Positions 31,861 through 42,665 of a stretch of DNA of 54,332 bases are shown here, piece by piece. The DNA lies in the NCBI GenBank assembly GCA_902608845.1, contig CACLPR010000006.1, forward strand, positions 1 through 54,332, written 5' to 3'. The first letter of the stretch is position 1. The number at the start of each line of letters is the position of its first letter. The DNA comes from an uncultured Pelagibacteraceae bacterium (lineage in GTDB: Bacteria; Pseudomonadota; Alphaproteobacteria; Pelagibacterales; Pelagibacteraceae). The notes below the pieces were generated by a model. That model was not told the origin of the DNA, did no database searches, and worked only from the letters and a program-made list of their open reading frames with translations. The translations under genes were made by a program, and so were the position numbers.

Positions 31861-32536
31861 ATATAAACTTTACATTTATTTATTTTTTTTTATTTTTTTG
31901 ACTTCAATATTTAATTTCAAAATCTTAGATAACTATCAAGAAAAATTTAGATTGAAGAAAATACATATTTATGGGTTATCTAATAATCAAAAACAAAAAA
32001 TCGAAATTGAACTTAATAAATTAAAAAATATAAACATTTTTAAATTGACTGAAGATACAGTTTTACAAACACTAAAAAAATTTAATTTTTTAGAAAGTAT
32101 TTATGTAAATAAAGTAATACCATCAACATTAAACATTAACTTATCGAAAACTCTCATTATTGGAAAAACAATAAGAAATGGAGAATATTTTTATATTGGC
32201 AAAAATGGAAATTTCATAAAATCTAATCAGCTGAATGAAACAATCAATATACCTTCAGTATTTGGAGAATTCAGAATTGAGGAATATATAGATTTACAAA
32301 ATATATTAAGTGAGAATGAGTTGGATTTACAAAGTGTTGAAAAGTATTTTTATTATAAGAATAAAAGGTGGGACCTATTATTTTCAAATAAATTAACTTT
32401 AATGTTGCCCTCTCAAAATGTAGCCAAATCAATAAAAATTTATAAAAAATTATTAGACAGTGATAAGTTAATTAACAAAAAAATTATTGACCTTAGAATA
32501 ACAAATCAAATTATTTTAACGAATTACAATGAATAA
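31841..32536 (+). CDS. ftsQ: Cell division protein FtsQ (POTRA)
   Basis: Position ddl-ftsQ-ftsA, N-terminal TM, POTRA-like IHIYGLSNNQKQKIEIELNKLK. Confidence 0.8.
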   Translation: MPQQTNKYKLYIYLFFFIFLTSIFNFKILDNYQEKFRLKKIHIYGLSNNQKQKIEIELNKLKNINIFKLTEDTVLQTLKKFNFLESIYVNKVIPSTLNINLSKTLIIGKTIRNGEYFYIGKNGNFIKSNQLNETINIPSVFGEFRIEEYIDLQNILSENELDLQSVEKYFYYKNKRWDLLFSNKLTLMLPSQNVAKSIKIYKKLLDSDKLINKKIIDLRITNQIILTNYNE

Positions 32537-33680
32537 TTTTGAAGCCGTAATAGATGTGGGATCAAAGAATTTAAAGTTAGGTATTTTTAACAATTATGAT
32601 AAAAGTATTTATTTCTCTAAACAAAAAATTAATGATAGTTTAGAAAAATCATTAAATATCCTAATTAAAGATGCAGAAAAATATTTATCTTCGCATATAG
32701 ATGACGTTGTTGTTTTATATGATTCCCCAAAATATAATTCGTTAGAAATTTCTATAAAAAAAGTATTCGATATTAATACATCAATAAAAAAAATTTATAA
32801 CGATTTAATACAGGAAGCGCGTTTTTTAATTTCACAAAATAATTTTAAAGATCAAATTATACACTTAATAATTAATAATATTATTGTAGATGAAAACAAC
32901 ACTTTAGATAAAATTACCGATGATATAAAAGTCAAATCTTTAATATTAGAGATTAAATTTATTTGCTTAAATAAAATTTTAATTGAAAATATAACAAATA
33001 AGTTCAAAAATAATAATTTAAAAATATCAAATTTATATTGTACCAGCTATGTAAAAATTTATTTTTATAAAAAGCAATTAATTTCTAAAGATCATCTATT
33101 TTTTATAGATATTGGTTTTGAAAGAAGTAGTAGTTTTATTTTTAATAATGGCAAATTTGAATTCTTTAAATCAATACCTATTGGGGGTAATCATATTACT
33201 AAAGATATTTCAAAAATTTTAAAATTAAGCCTAGAATACTCAGAGGATTTAAAAATTAAATTTAATGGACCTGAAAATGATATTTCTTTTATTAAAAAAT
33301 CTACAAACAAAACAAATCCATTCAGCGAAACTATTGAAAAAAATATATCTATTGATCTTCTGAAGCAAATAATTGAGGCTAGGTTAGATGAAATTATTGA
33401 ATTGTCTATTTTTGATAGTATGTCTATTAAAAATTTAACTTCCCTTTCAAAACATAAGTTAGTAGTTGCTGGAGGAGGATCTAAGTTATTCTCAAATAAT
33501 TATAATCTTAGAATAAACAAAATATTCACTGAACTAGTCTTTTATGATGAAGATGATTCCTTGGTCTGTGAGACAGGTCTGAATTATAATAAAAGTAATG
33601 AGAGTTTTCAAATAAAAACAAAAGAAAAGTCAAAGAAATTAGGCTTTTTTGAGAATTTCTTTAACCTATTTTCTAAATAA
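32529..33680 (+). CDS. ftsA: Cell division protein FtsA (divergent)
   Basis: AVIDVGSKNLKLGI, FFIDIGFERSSSFIF, IPIGGNHITKDIS, VVAGGGSKL, C-terminal amphipathic helix KKLGFFENFFNLFSK. Confidence 0.88.
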   Translation: MNNFEAVIDVGSKNLKLGIFNNYDKSIYFSKQKINDSLEKSLNILIKDAEKYLSSHIDDVVVLYDSPKYNSLEISIKKVFDINTSIKKIYNDLIQEARFLISQNNFKDQIIHLIINNIIVDENNTLDKITDDIKVKSLILEIKFICLNKILIENITNKFKNNNLKISNLYCTSYVKIYFYKKQLISKDHLFFIDIGFERSSSFIFNNGKFEFFKSIPIGGNHITKDISKILKLSLEYSEDLKIKFNGPENDISFIKKSTNKTNPFSETIEKNISIDLLKQIIEARLDEIIELSIFDSMSIKNLTSLSKHKLVVAGGGSKLFSNNYNLRINKIFTELVFYDEDDSLVCETGLNYNKSNESFQIKTKEKSKKLGFFENFFNLFSK

Positions 33681-33741
33681 TCGTATTTTACTGTAACATT
33701 ACTTGAATATTAAATTTTTCGTAATTTAATATATTTTCACA

Positions 33742-34665
33742 ATGTCAGTTCTTTCTCAATCGACTATTGCTAAACAAGTATCTTTTTCAGGAGTTGGTAT
33801 TCACACAGGAAACAAAGTTAAAATGAGTGTTTTGCCTTCTACACCAAATTCTGGAATAGTTTTTAAAAGAGTAGATTTAAACCAAAACAATGTTGTAATT
33901 CCAAATTTTGCAAATGTTAGTGATGCAACGCTTTGTACAACGGTATCAAATCAATTTGGTGTAAAAGTTTCCACAATTGAGCATCTTATGGCTGCTTTTT
34001 TAGGGTTAGGAATAGATAATGCAGTAGTAGAACTAGATTCACAAGAGGTGCCTATTCTTGATGGTTCAGCAAAAGATTTTGTAAAAATTTTGAAAGAAAC
34101 TGGTCTGAAAAATAGTAGTGTTCCAATAAAATTAATAAAAATTAATAATTATGTTGAGTTAGAAGATGGAGATAAATGTATTTCAATAGATAAATCAAAT
34201 ACAACTCTGGAAATTGAATTCGAGATTAATTATCAGAATAAAGTTATAAAAAATCAAAAAAATAAAGTTAGTGTATTTGAAGATAATTTAGACAATATTT
34301 TTAATTCAAGAACATTTTGCTTATATGAAGATATTGAAAAACTTCAAAAAATTGGTTTAGGGAAAGGTGGATCTCTAAAAAATGTGATTGTCGTTAAAGA
34401 TGATAAAATATTAAATGAGAATGGATTAAGAAATGAAAATGAATTTGTAAATCATAAAATTCTTGACTGTATGGGAGACTTATACTTAACTGGTTACAGA
34501 ATGATTGGGTCTATAAAATGCAGTCATGGAGGTCACAGCTTAACAAATAAATTGCTTAGAAAAGTATTTAATGATACCAAAAATTACTCTCTGATTGAGA
34601 TTAAAGGAAAGAACCTACCTCATTCATTGTTAAATAATCGTCACAATCTAAAATCTATTGCTTAA
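33742..34665 (+). CDS. lpxC: UDP-3-O-acyl-N-acetylglucosamine deacetylase
   Basis: SGVGIHTGNKVKMSVLPS, STIEHLMAAFLGLGIDNAVVELD, VNHKILDCMGDLYL. Confidence 0.96.
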   Translation: MSVLSQSTIAKQVSFSGVGIHTGNKVKMSVLPSTPNSGIVFKRVDLNQNNVVIPNFANVSDATLCTTVSNQFGVKVSTIEHLMAAFLGLGIDNAVVELDSQEVPILDGSAKDFVKILKETGLKNSSVPIKLIKINNYVELEDGDKCISIDKSNTTLEIEFEINYQNKVIKNQKNKVSVFEDNLDNIFNSRTFCLYEDIEKLQKIGLGKGGSLKNVIVVKDDKILNENGLRNENEFVNHKILDCMGDLYLTGYRMIGSIKCSHGGHSLTNKLLRKVFNDTKNYSLIEIKGKNLPHSLLNNRHNLKSIA

Positions 34666-34703
34666 AAATTAGAAATTTTAAAATATTCTGATAAAATTTC
34701 TAA

Positions 34704-35543
34704 ATGAAAATATTCAATTTTATAATAATCGTTTTAATATTTATCAGTTTAGCTTCGTGCTCTAAGAAAGAAGAAAAAATATCATTGATTAAGGAAGACA
34801 ACTTAGAAATGCAAATGATCGAAGCTTATAATGAAGGATTAAAAGAATTTAACAGAGGAGATATTTTTTTTGCTGCTAAAAAATTTAATGAGGTTGAACT
34901 TTTATATCCTCAATCTTCATGGGCTCCAAGATCAACTTTGATGGCAGCATATGTTTATTATTCTCAACTATATTTTAATGAGGCAATCATTGAGCTAGAA
35001 CGCTTTTTGGATAAATATAAGAATCATAAAAATACAGACTATGCTTATTATTTGTTAGCTATTTGTCATTATAATCAGATAGTAGATGAAAAAAAAGATT
35101 TAGGTGAAATACTAAAAGCTAAAACTTATTTTCAGATTATAATAAAAGATTTTCCATCGACTGATTTTGCTGAAGATTCTAAGTTTAAACTCGAATTGAT
35201 TGAGGAAATCTTAGCGTCAAAAGAGTTATATTTAGCAAACTATTATTTAGATAGAGAAAAGTGGATACCAGCAATGAATAGATTTAAAAAAATAGTGAAT
35301 GATTATGACACCACTATTTATATTGAAGAAGCTTTGTATAGATTGGTTGAATTGAACTATAAATTAGGTATAACAGATGAAGCTCAAAAATACGCAGCAG
35401 TCCTTGGCTATAATTATCAATCTAGTGAATGGTATGATATCTCTTATAAAATTTTAAATAGAAATTATAAAAGATCGGATATTAATAAAGATATGGAAAA
35501 AGAAAAATCGTTATTAAAAAGATTTAAAGATTTATTTAAATAA
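34704..35543 (+). CDS. bamD: Outer membrane assembly lipoprotein BamD
   Basis: Lipobox-like SLASCSKKEEK, TPR pattern YNEGLKEFNRGDIFFAAKKFNEVELLYPQSSWAPRS. Confidence 0.92.
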   Translation: MKIFNFIIIVLIFISLASCSKKEEKISLIKEDNLEMQMIEAYNEGLKEFNRGDIFFAAKKFNEVELLYPQSSWAPRSTLMAAYVYYSQLYFNEAIIELERFLDKYKNHKNTDYAYYLLAICHYNQIVDEKKDLGEILKAKTYFQIIIKDFPSTDFAEDSKFKLELIEEILASKELYLANYYLDREKWIPAMNRFKKIVNDYDTTIYIEEALYRLVELNYKLGITDEAQKYAAVLGYNYQSSEWYDISYKILNRNYKRSDINKDMEKEKSLLKRFKDLFK

Positions 35544-35551
35544 TTAATAAA

Positions 35552-37561
35552 ATGAAGGAAAGCGAAATAAGAAGTAATTATTTAAAAAAAATAAATGAGC
35601 TAAAAAAGCACAACAAACTTTATTTCGAAGATAGTTCTCCAATTATATCTGATAAGGATTATGATAAAATTAAAAAAGATATATTAAACTTAGAAAAAAA
35701 ATTTTCATTCTTAAAAAATGACTCTTCTCCATCTGTTTCTTTAGGTTATACCCCCTCTAAAAACTTTATTAAATCTAAACATAGAGTTAAAATGCTTTCT
35801 TTATCAAATGCGTTTGATGCCGAGGACTTAGAAAATTTTGAGAAGAAAATATTTAATTACTTAAATAAAAAAATTGCACTCGACTACAGCGTAGAACCAA
35901 AAATAGATGGAATTTCAGCTTCATTAACTTATAAGAATGGTTCGTTGATTATGGGTACATCTAGGGGCGATGGAACAACAGGTGAGGTCATAACTGAAAA
36001 TTTAAAAACAATTAAAGATATACCTCAGAAAATAACTTCTAAGGATTTTCCGAATGATATAGATATAAGGGGAGAAGTCTTTATTAAGAGAAGTGAATTT
36101 GATAAATTAAAAAATGATTTTGCAAATCCTAGAAATGCAGCTTCAGGATCACTAAGACAAAAAAATCCAAATGAAACTAAAAAAATCCCACTTAATTTCG
36201 TTGCCTATACTTACGGTTATTTCAAAAGTGGCCAAATAAGAAAACAATCAGATTTTTTAAACTCCTTACAAAGATGGGGTTTTAAGACAAATGAACACAA
36301 TAAAATTTTAAACAGTATAGATGATTTGATAAATTTTCATAAAAAATTTGAAAAAGAAAGATTTGATTTAGAATATGATGTTGATGGTTTAGTTTATAAA
36401 ATAAATAGTCTCGAACTTCAAAAAAGATTAGGATTTACAGCAAATTCTCCAAGATGGGCAATAGCTCATAAATTTTCTGCAGATAGCGCATTTTCTCAAA
36501 TAATAGACATAAATATTCAGGTCGGTAGAACAGGTGCTTTAACACCTGTAGCAAGAATAAAACCAGTAAATATTGGCGGTGTGGTAGTTTCTAATGCAAC
36601 ACTCCATAACGAGGATGAAATAATTAGAAAAGATATAAGACTTCATGATACCGTAAAAATAGAAAGAGCAGGCGATGTTATTCCTCATGTTATTTCAGTT
36701 GATCTTAAAAAAAGAAAAAAAAGTTCGAAAAAATTTGTTTTTCCAAAAAAATGTCCTTGTGGTTTTGATACAACAAAGGAATTTAATAAAGTAACTAAAA
36801 AATTTGATGCAGTAAGAAGATGTCCAGATAGAGGATTTGAGTGTGAAAAAATGGCAGTAGAAAAAATTAAACATTTTATATCAAAAGAAGCTCTTAATAT
36901 CGATGGTCTTGGAAAAAAAGTAGTAGAAAAGTTTTGGGATCTTAAATTAATAAGATTTCCACAAGATATTTTTAATTTAGATTACACTCAAATTTCTAAA
37001 TTAGAAGGTTGGGGTAATCTTTCAGTTTCAAATTTAAAATTTTCAATAGATCAATCAAAAAAAGTTTCTTTAGATAAATTTCTTTATTCTATCGGTATTA
37101 GACATATTGGTATAGAGAATGCAAAATTGTTGGCAGAATATACAAAATCAATATCAAACTTTTTAAATTTTATTAAAAATAAAAAAATTAACGAATTTTT
37201 AAATATAGATGGAATAGGAGATACTCAAATTAATTCTTTAAAAAAGTTTTTTGAAAATAAATCTAATTATAAAATAATTGAAAAATTGTCTTCCATACTA
37301 AATATTTCTGATTTAAAATTAAATAAGAATGGTAAACTCTTGAATAATTCATTTATGTTTACTGGAAAATTATCAAACATGAGTAGAGCTGAAGCAAAAT
37401 CTTTAATTGAAGAAAATTCAGGATCAGTTGTAAGCTCTGTTAATAAAAAATTAAAATATTTAATTATTGGGGACAAACCCACAAACAGAAAAGTGGAACA
37501 AGCTAAAGAGCTGGGTATTAAAATTTTATCTGAAAAAGAATGGCTTAATTTACTAAATTAA
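35552..37561 (+). CDS. ligA: NAD-dependent DNA ligase
   Basis: VEPKIDGISASLTY (KxDG), TRGDG-type motif, C-terminal BRCT FMFTGKLSNMSRAEAK. Confidence 0.97.
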   Translation: MKESEIRSNYLKKINELKKHNKLYFEDSSPIISDKDYDKIKKDILNLEKKFSFLKNDSSPSVSLGYTPSKNFIKSKHRVKMLSLSNAFDAEDLENFEKKIFNYLNKKIALDYSVEPKIDGISASLTYKNGSLIMGTSRGDGTTGEVITENLKTIKDIPQKITSKDFPNDIDIRGEVFIKRSEFDKLKNDFANPRNAASGSLRQKNPNETKKIPLNFVAYTYGYFKSGQIRKQSDFLNSLQRWGFKTNEHNKILNSIDDLINFHKKFEKERFDLEYDVDGLVYKINSLELQKRLGFTANSPRWAIAHKFSADSAFSQIIDINIQVGRTGALTPVARIKPVNIGGVVVSNATLHNEDEIIRKDIRLHDTVKIERAGDVIPHVISVDLKKRKKSSKKFVFPKKCPCGFDTTKEFNKVTKKFDAVRRCPDRGFECEKMAVEKIKHFISKEALNIDGLGKKVVEKFWDLKLIRFPQDIFNLDYTQISKLEGWGNLSVSNLKFSIDQSKKVSLDKFLYSIGIRHIGIENAKLLAEYTKSISNFLNFIKNKKINEFLNIDGIGDTQINSLKKFFENKSNYKIIEKLSSILNISDLKLNKNGKLLNNSFMFTGKLSNMSRAEAKSLIEENSGSVVSSVNKKLKYLIIGDKPTNRKVEQAKELGIKILSEKEWLNLLN

Positions 37562-39231
37562 TTTAGCTAACCATTTTTTTTCGTTTTTATTCAAAAAAGG
37601 TGAAATATTATTGTAAACATTAAAGTGATACTTAAATAAATAATTTTTTTCTTCTTTATTAAGCATTTTAAAGTTAACTAAGTCTTTATCAATTGGTGCC
37701 ATTGTTAGATTTTCGAATAAAAGCTTTGATTTTATTTTTTTAATAAAAACTAAATTTTCAATTCTTATTCCAAAATCATTTTTTTTATAAAAGCCAGGTT
37801 CATTGCTTAAAATCATACCTTCTTTTAATTTTACGTAGTTATTTTTCGATATACCTTGTGGTCCCTCATGAACATTGAGAAATGCTCCTACTCCATGACC
37901 AGTTCCATGACGATAATCAAGTCCAACTGAATTGAGGCTTTTTCTGGCATTTTTATCAATATTGTGGCCATTTCTCTCCTTCTTTATGTTTGATAATACA
38001 ACTGCAATATGACCCTTCAGAACTCTTGTAAATATACCCTTCACCCTATTTGAAACTTTTGAAAAACATAAAGTTCTTGTTACATCTGTAGTACCCCATT
38101 TGTATTGACCCCCAGAGTCTAGAAGTAACAAATCATTTTTTTTAATTTTCTGTTTGAAAATTTATCTGATCTATAATGTATGATCGCTCCATTTGGTCCA
38201 GATCCAGCAATTGTATCAAAACTTGGATATAAATAATTTTTACCTTTTTTTCTGAAGCTCTCTAGTTTTTTTTCAATTTTATTCTCTGTAAGATCTTTCA
38301 TTTTATGATTTTTTATCCAATATAAAAATTTTGTTAAAGCTACACCATCTTCAATATGGGCATTAACCATATTTTTAATCTCAATTTTATTCTTTAAAGA
38401 TTTAAAATCATAAATAGGGTCTCCTCTACTAATTATTTTAAATTTATAACTAATTAAGCTTTCCTCGAAAACTGAACAAGTTTTACTATCAATGCAGAAA
38501 TTACCACCTTTTAATCTAGTTAAGCAATTTAAAATATTATTTTCTTTTAAAAATTGTATTTTTAATTTTTTAAGACTTATTTTAATTTTTTTTATTTTTT
38601 TTATATTTGAAAAAAAATAAATTTGTTTTTCTTTTGTTATGATTATTTTACAATTAGCAATAGGAGAATTTGGAAGATCTCTACCTCTTATATTCAGAAG
38701 CCAACAAATATTTTCACCTGAGCTTATAAATGAATAATCAATTTTCTTTTTTTTCATAATCTTAATTAATCGACCAATTTTTTTATTTGCACTTTCACCC
38801 GCTGCAGCCAGATCTAAGTTAAAAAAAGGATAACTATTTTTATTTTTTCTTTCGCTTTTAAATTTAAAATTTAAAGGAACTAATTTATAATTATCTCCAA
38901 AATATTTTTTAAGAGTTCCCCATGTAAAAAGATCTGGATCAAATCCAATTTTAATTTGTTTTTTTAAAATATCTTTAGGCCATATATATGGTATTTCACA
39001 AATTTTAAATTTTTCTCCAGATTCTCTTTCAGCTTGGATAGTATATCTACCATCAACAAATAAATAATTCTTATTTTTTAAGAAAATTGCAAATCCTGAA
39101 GAACCTGAGAAATTTGTAATTGATTTAAGGTGATTTATTTTAGAGTATTCAGTAAAATACTTATCATTTTTTGGTAAGATATACCCGTCTAAATTGTTTG
39201 ATAAAATAATATTGTTTATTTCAGTACTCAT
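37553..39231 (-). pseudogene. pepP: Xaa-Pro aminopeptidase (M24 family), interrupted by a frameshift in an A8 run
   Basis: Track shows two ORFs (38119..39258 N-terminal; 37553..38131 C-terminal). Adding one A in the homopolymer restores ...NRKLKKNDLLLLDSGGQYKWGTTDVTRT.... Start ATG 39231 overlaps the uvrD TGA. Confidence 0.85.
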
Positions 39232-41255
39232 TTTAATTTTTTTTGATAGCGTATCCACCCAGGACTCCGAATTTCACTATCACTTTCGAAATCTATATCT
39301 TGGTTAAATTCAAAATCCTCTTCTTTTTCATCTACAAAATTATTATTTTTTTTAATATATTCATCTGGTAGCTCATCAACAAACCTTGATGCCATACTGT
39401 CTATCCAGTCTCCTTGATAAAATCTGTTCATTGAAAATGATATCTTAGCAAGCTTTTTTGCCCTAGTAATTGCAACATAAGCTAATCTTCTTTCTTCTTC
39501 CAATCCACTTTCCCCTTTTTCTTCAATGCTTTTTTGATGAGGAAATAATCCTTCTTCCCAGCCAGGTAAGAATACAACATCAAATTCTAGTCCTTTTGAT
39601 GCGTGAATTGTCATTAAATTAACTTTTTCACTTTGCCAATCTTGATCTAAAGATGTTGCAAGAGCAACATGCTCTAAAAAACTTTCTAAATTATCAAATT
39701 CTTTCATCGCATTTAATAATTCTTTTATATTTTCTAATCTATTTTCATTTTCTAAGTCTTTCTTATTTTTTAACATTTCACTATATCCAGACTCATCAAG
39801 AATAATTTGTAACAATTTATTGTGGTTTATTTTATTATTTAAATCATTTCTCCACTTAGCCAAAAGATTTAGAAGAGAATTTAAACCTATTTTTGTTTTA
39901 GGTTTGATTTTGTTTTGTTCGATTAAATGTTTTGAGGCAACCTCTAAAGAACATTTATTTAATTTAGCAAAATTATTTATAGCTTTAACTGTTGTATCCC
40001 CAATAGATCTTTTTGGAACATTTAAAATTCTCTCAAATGCCAAGTCATCCTGAGGTTGAAAAACTGTTTTTAGGTATGCAACACAATCTTTTACTTCAGC
40101 TCGCTCATAAAATTTTATACCACCGATAATTCTGTATGGAATACCAATTTTTAAAAACCTTTCCTCAAATTCTCTGGTTTGAAAAATAGCTCTTACAAGA
40201 ATAGCAACTTCATTTAATGAAAATTTATTTTTGAAATCTTCAATGTTAGAACCAATTTCAGTCGCTTCATCTTTTACATTTCTAAAACAGTTTAATGTAA
40301 CAAGCTCTCCATCTTCTTGATCTGTGAAAAGTTTTTTCCCAACTCTGTTTTGATTATTTTCAATAATATTAGATGCAACACTTAAAATATTTTGGGTTGA
40401 TCTATAATTTTTTTCTAATCTTATTATTTTTGTATTTTCATAAACATTTTCAAATTGAAGAAAATTTTTAATTTCTGCTCCTCTCCAGCTATATATTGAC
40501 TGATCATCATCACCCACGCAGCAAATATTTTGGTTATGTTCTGCTAAATATTTTAGCCATTCACTCTGAATAAAGTTTGTATCCTGGTATTCATCAACTA
40601 AAATATACTTAAACTTTTTAGAATACATCTTCGATATATCTTTGTGTCTTTCAAAAATTTTAACTGTATGAAGTATTAAATCACTGAAATCAGCAGCGTT
40701 TAAATCTATCAATTTTTGTTGGTATATATTATAAATACTTAGAAAGCTTTTTTCTAATATGTCTTTACGTTTTAGAATCACCTCATTTGGATAGAAACCT
40801 TTATTCTTCCATTTATCGATTATTGCTAATATATATCTCGGGGATATTTTTTTTGTATCTATGTTTTCAGATTTACAGATATTTTTTATTAATCTTACTT
40901 GATCATCTTGATCAATAATGGAAAAATTAGATTTTAATCCAGCAGCTTCAGCGTGTTTTCTTAATATTTTTGCACTAATTGAGTGAAAAGTGCCCAGCCA
41001 AGGAAGACCCGTTGCCTCTTTTCTTAAAAATTTAGACACTCTTAATTGCATTTCTTTTGCAGCTTTATTTGTAAAAGTTACTGCCAAAACTTGATTAGGA
41101 AATGCCTTATGCTGTTTAACAATATGGGCAATTCTAGAGGTAAGCACTCTTGTTTTTCCAGATCCTGCACCAGCAACAATCAAAAGAGGTCCATTTAAAT
41201 ATAGAACTGCCTCTTCCTGACTTTCGTTAAGATTAGTTAAATAGTCTAATTTCAT
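39228..41255 (-). CDS. uvrD: ATP-dependent DNA helicase UvrD/PcrA
   Basis: LNESQEEAVLYLNGPLLIVAGAGSGKTRVLTSRIAHIV, DEYQDTNFIQ, GDDDQSIYSWRGA, TIHASKGLEFDVVF. Confidence 0.97.
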   Translation of the reverse strand: MKLDYLTNLNESQEEAVLYLNGPLLIVAGAGSGKTRVLTSRIAHIVKQHKAFPNQVLAVTFTNKAAKEMQLRVSKFLRKEATGLPWLGTFHSISAKILRKHAEAAGLKSNFSIIDQDDQVRLIKNICKSENIDTKKISPRYILAIIDKWKNKGFYPNEVILKRKDILEKSFLSIYNIYQQKLIDLNAADFSDLILHTVKIFERHKDISKMYSKKFKYILVDEYQDTNFIQSEWLKYLAEHNQNICCVGDDDQSIYSWRGAEIKNFLQFENVYENTKIIRLEKNYRSTQNILSVASNIIENNQNRVGKKLFTDQEDGELVTLNCFRNVKDEATEIGSNIEDFKNKFSLNEVAILVRAIFQTREFEERFLKIGIPYRIIGGIKFYERAEVKDCVAYLKTVFQPQDDLAFERILNVPKRSIGDTTVKAINNFAKLNKCSLEVASKHLIEQNKIKPKTKIGLNSLLNLLAKWRNDLNNKINHNKLLQIILDESGYSEMLKNKKDLENENRLENIKELLNAMKEFDNLESFLEHVALATSLDQDWQSEKVNLMTIHASKGLEFDVVFLPGWEEGLFPHQKSIEEKGESGLEEERRLAYVAITRAKKLAKISFSMNRFYQGDWIDSMASRFVDELPDEYIKKNNNFVDEKEEDFEFNQDIDFESDSEIRSPGWIRYQKKLK

Positions 41256-41291
41256 CGTTTATTTTTTTTTAATTTAGGCGATATTGGATAA

Positions 41292-42665
41292 ATGATTAAA
41301 AAATTGAAGGTAACAATATTCGTTAAGTTTATTTTTTCATTAATTGTATTGTGTTTTTTATTATGCATTTATTTATCAATACCAGTTTTATTTAATTATA
41401 AAAGCATAGAAAACATCATCGAAAGTAAATTTTATTCTGATTTTAATATTAACTTAAATATAAATGGTGACATAAAGTATCAATTACTCCCAAAGCCTAA
41501 TTTATTAATTAGTGATTCATCATTATCAATAAGTAAAAAAAATAATGAAGATATTTCTTTTGATATTAAGAATTTAAAAGTTTTCATTAATTCTAATAGT
41601 TTATATCCAAAATCTAAAATTAATTTTGAAAAATTTGAAATACAAAATACAAATTTTATTTTAAAAAAAAAAGAATATGTAACTTTAAGAAATTATTTTC
41701 ACAATAGCGAAAGTAAACCATTTTATATAAAAAAAAGTAAAATATTTGTGGTTGATGAAAAAGATGAAACTTTAATCATATCACCTATCGAAAAAATAAA
41801 TTTTATTACATCAAAACAAGATAACGTAAAAAAATTAAATATTAAAGGAATTTTATTTGATCTAAATTTTAAATCATTATGGAAAAAAAAATACAATTCA
41901 GAAATGAATTCTCAAATAGAAATAGATTTTAAAGAACCAAATATTTCAATAAAAAATCAATTAAATTATAAAGATAAACCCAGTCTTGATGGCTCAATAT
42001 TATTTACTTTCTCTAATCAAAATATTGAAATTGATTATATATATAAAAATAATAAAATTACTTTAACATCACCTAATAATGATAATGACATAAAAATAAA
42101 TTCATCAATTGAGTTAAAACCATTTTATTTAAATTCAAATATTATTTTGAATAGGCAAAATATAAATTTTATGATCGATGAATTAATATTTTTGCTATTA
42201 AATTTGGAACCTGATTTATTGGGGAATATCAATGGAGAAATAGAATTACTGTTAACTAATATTGAGCATGAACTTATAAGAAGTGGTAAAATAAGTTTTA
42301 ACATAAGTCAAAATACTATCAATTTGAAAGAAGTTTTATTTAATATTGGTGATATTGCTCAAATAAACTCTGAAATAAAATATAATGAAAAAGATGGAAA
42401 TATAATTTTTAATTCATCTAATATTTTATTAATTAAAAATAAAAAAGAGTTTGCTAAAAAGTTCCAAGTAAGACTTGATAAAGTAGAGGATTTAAATGAG
42501 ATTTATTTTAAAGTTGAGAAAAATATTAATACCAGACAAGTATCAATATTTGACATAAAAATTAATAAAGTAGAATATAAAGATAAGAATAACGTTGAAT
42601 TAAAATATAATATTAGAAATTCTCAAGAGCTGAAATCTTTAGTGAAAAGAATTATCACCAGTTAA
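41292..42665 (+). CDS. AsmA-family-like membrane-anchored protein
   Basis: N-terminal TM then [39 protein letters not shown], an AsmA-like N-terminus; rest is divergent. Confidence 0.7.
   Translation: MIKKLKVTIFVKFIFSLIVLCFLLCIYLSIPVLFNYKSIENIIESKFYSDFNINLNINGDIKYQLLPKPNLLISDSSLSISKKNNEDISFDIKNLKVFINSNSLYPKSKINFEKFEIQNTNFILKKKEYVTLRNYFHNSESKPFYIKKSKIFVVDEKDETLIISPIEKINFITSKQDNVKKLNIKGILFDLNFKSLWKKKYNSEMNSQIEIDFKEPNISIKNQLNYKDKPSLDGSILFTFSNQNIEIDYIYKNNKITLTSPNNDNDIKINSSIELKPFYLNSNIILNRQNINFMIDELIFLLLNLEPDLLGNINGEIELLLTNIEHELIRSGKISFNISQNTINLKEVLFNIGDIAQINSEIKYNEKDGNIIFNSSNILLIKNKKEFAKKFQVRLDKVEDLNEIYFKVEKNINTRQVSIFDIKINKVEYKDKNNVELKYNIRNSQELKSLVKRIITS

Noticed and set aside
37553-39258. Two separate M24/creatinase genes
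   Set aside because: The two ORFs are the N- and C-terminal parts of one enzyme; a one-base change in a homopolymer joins them exactly.
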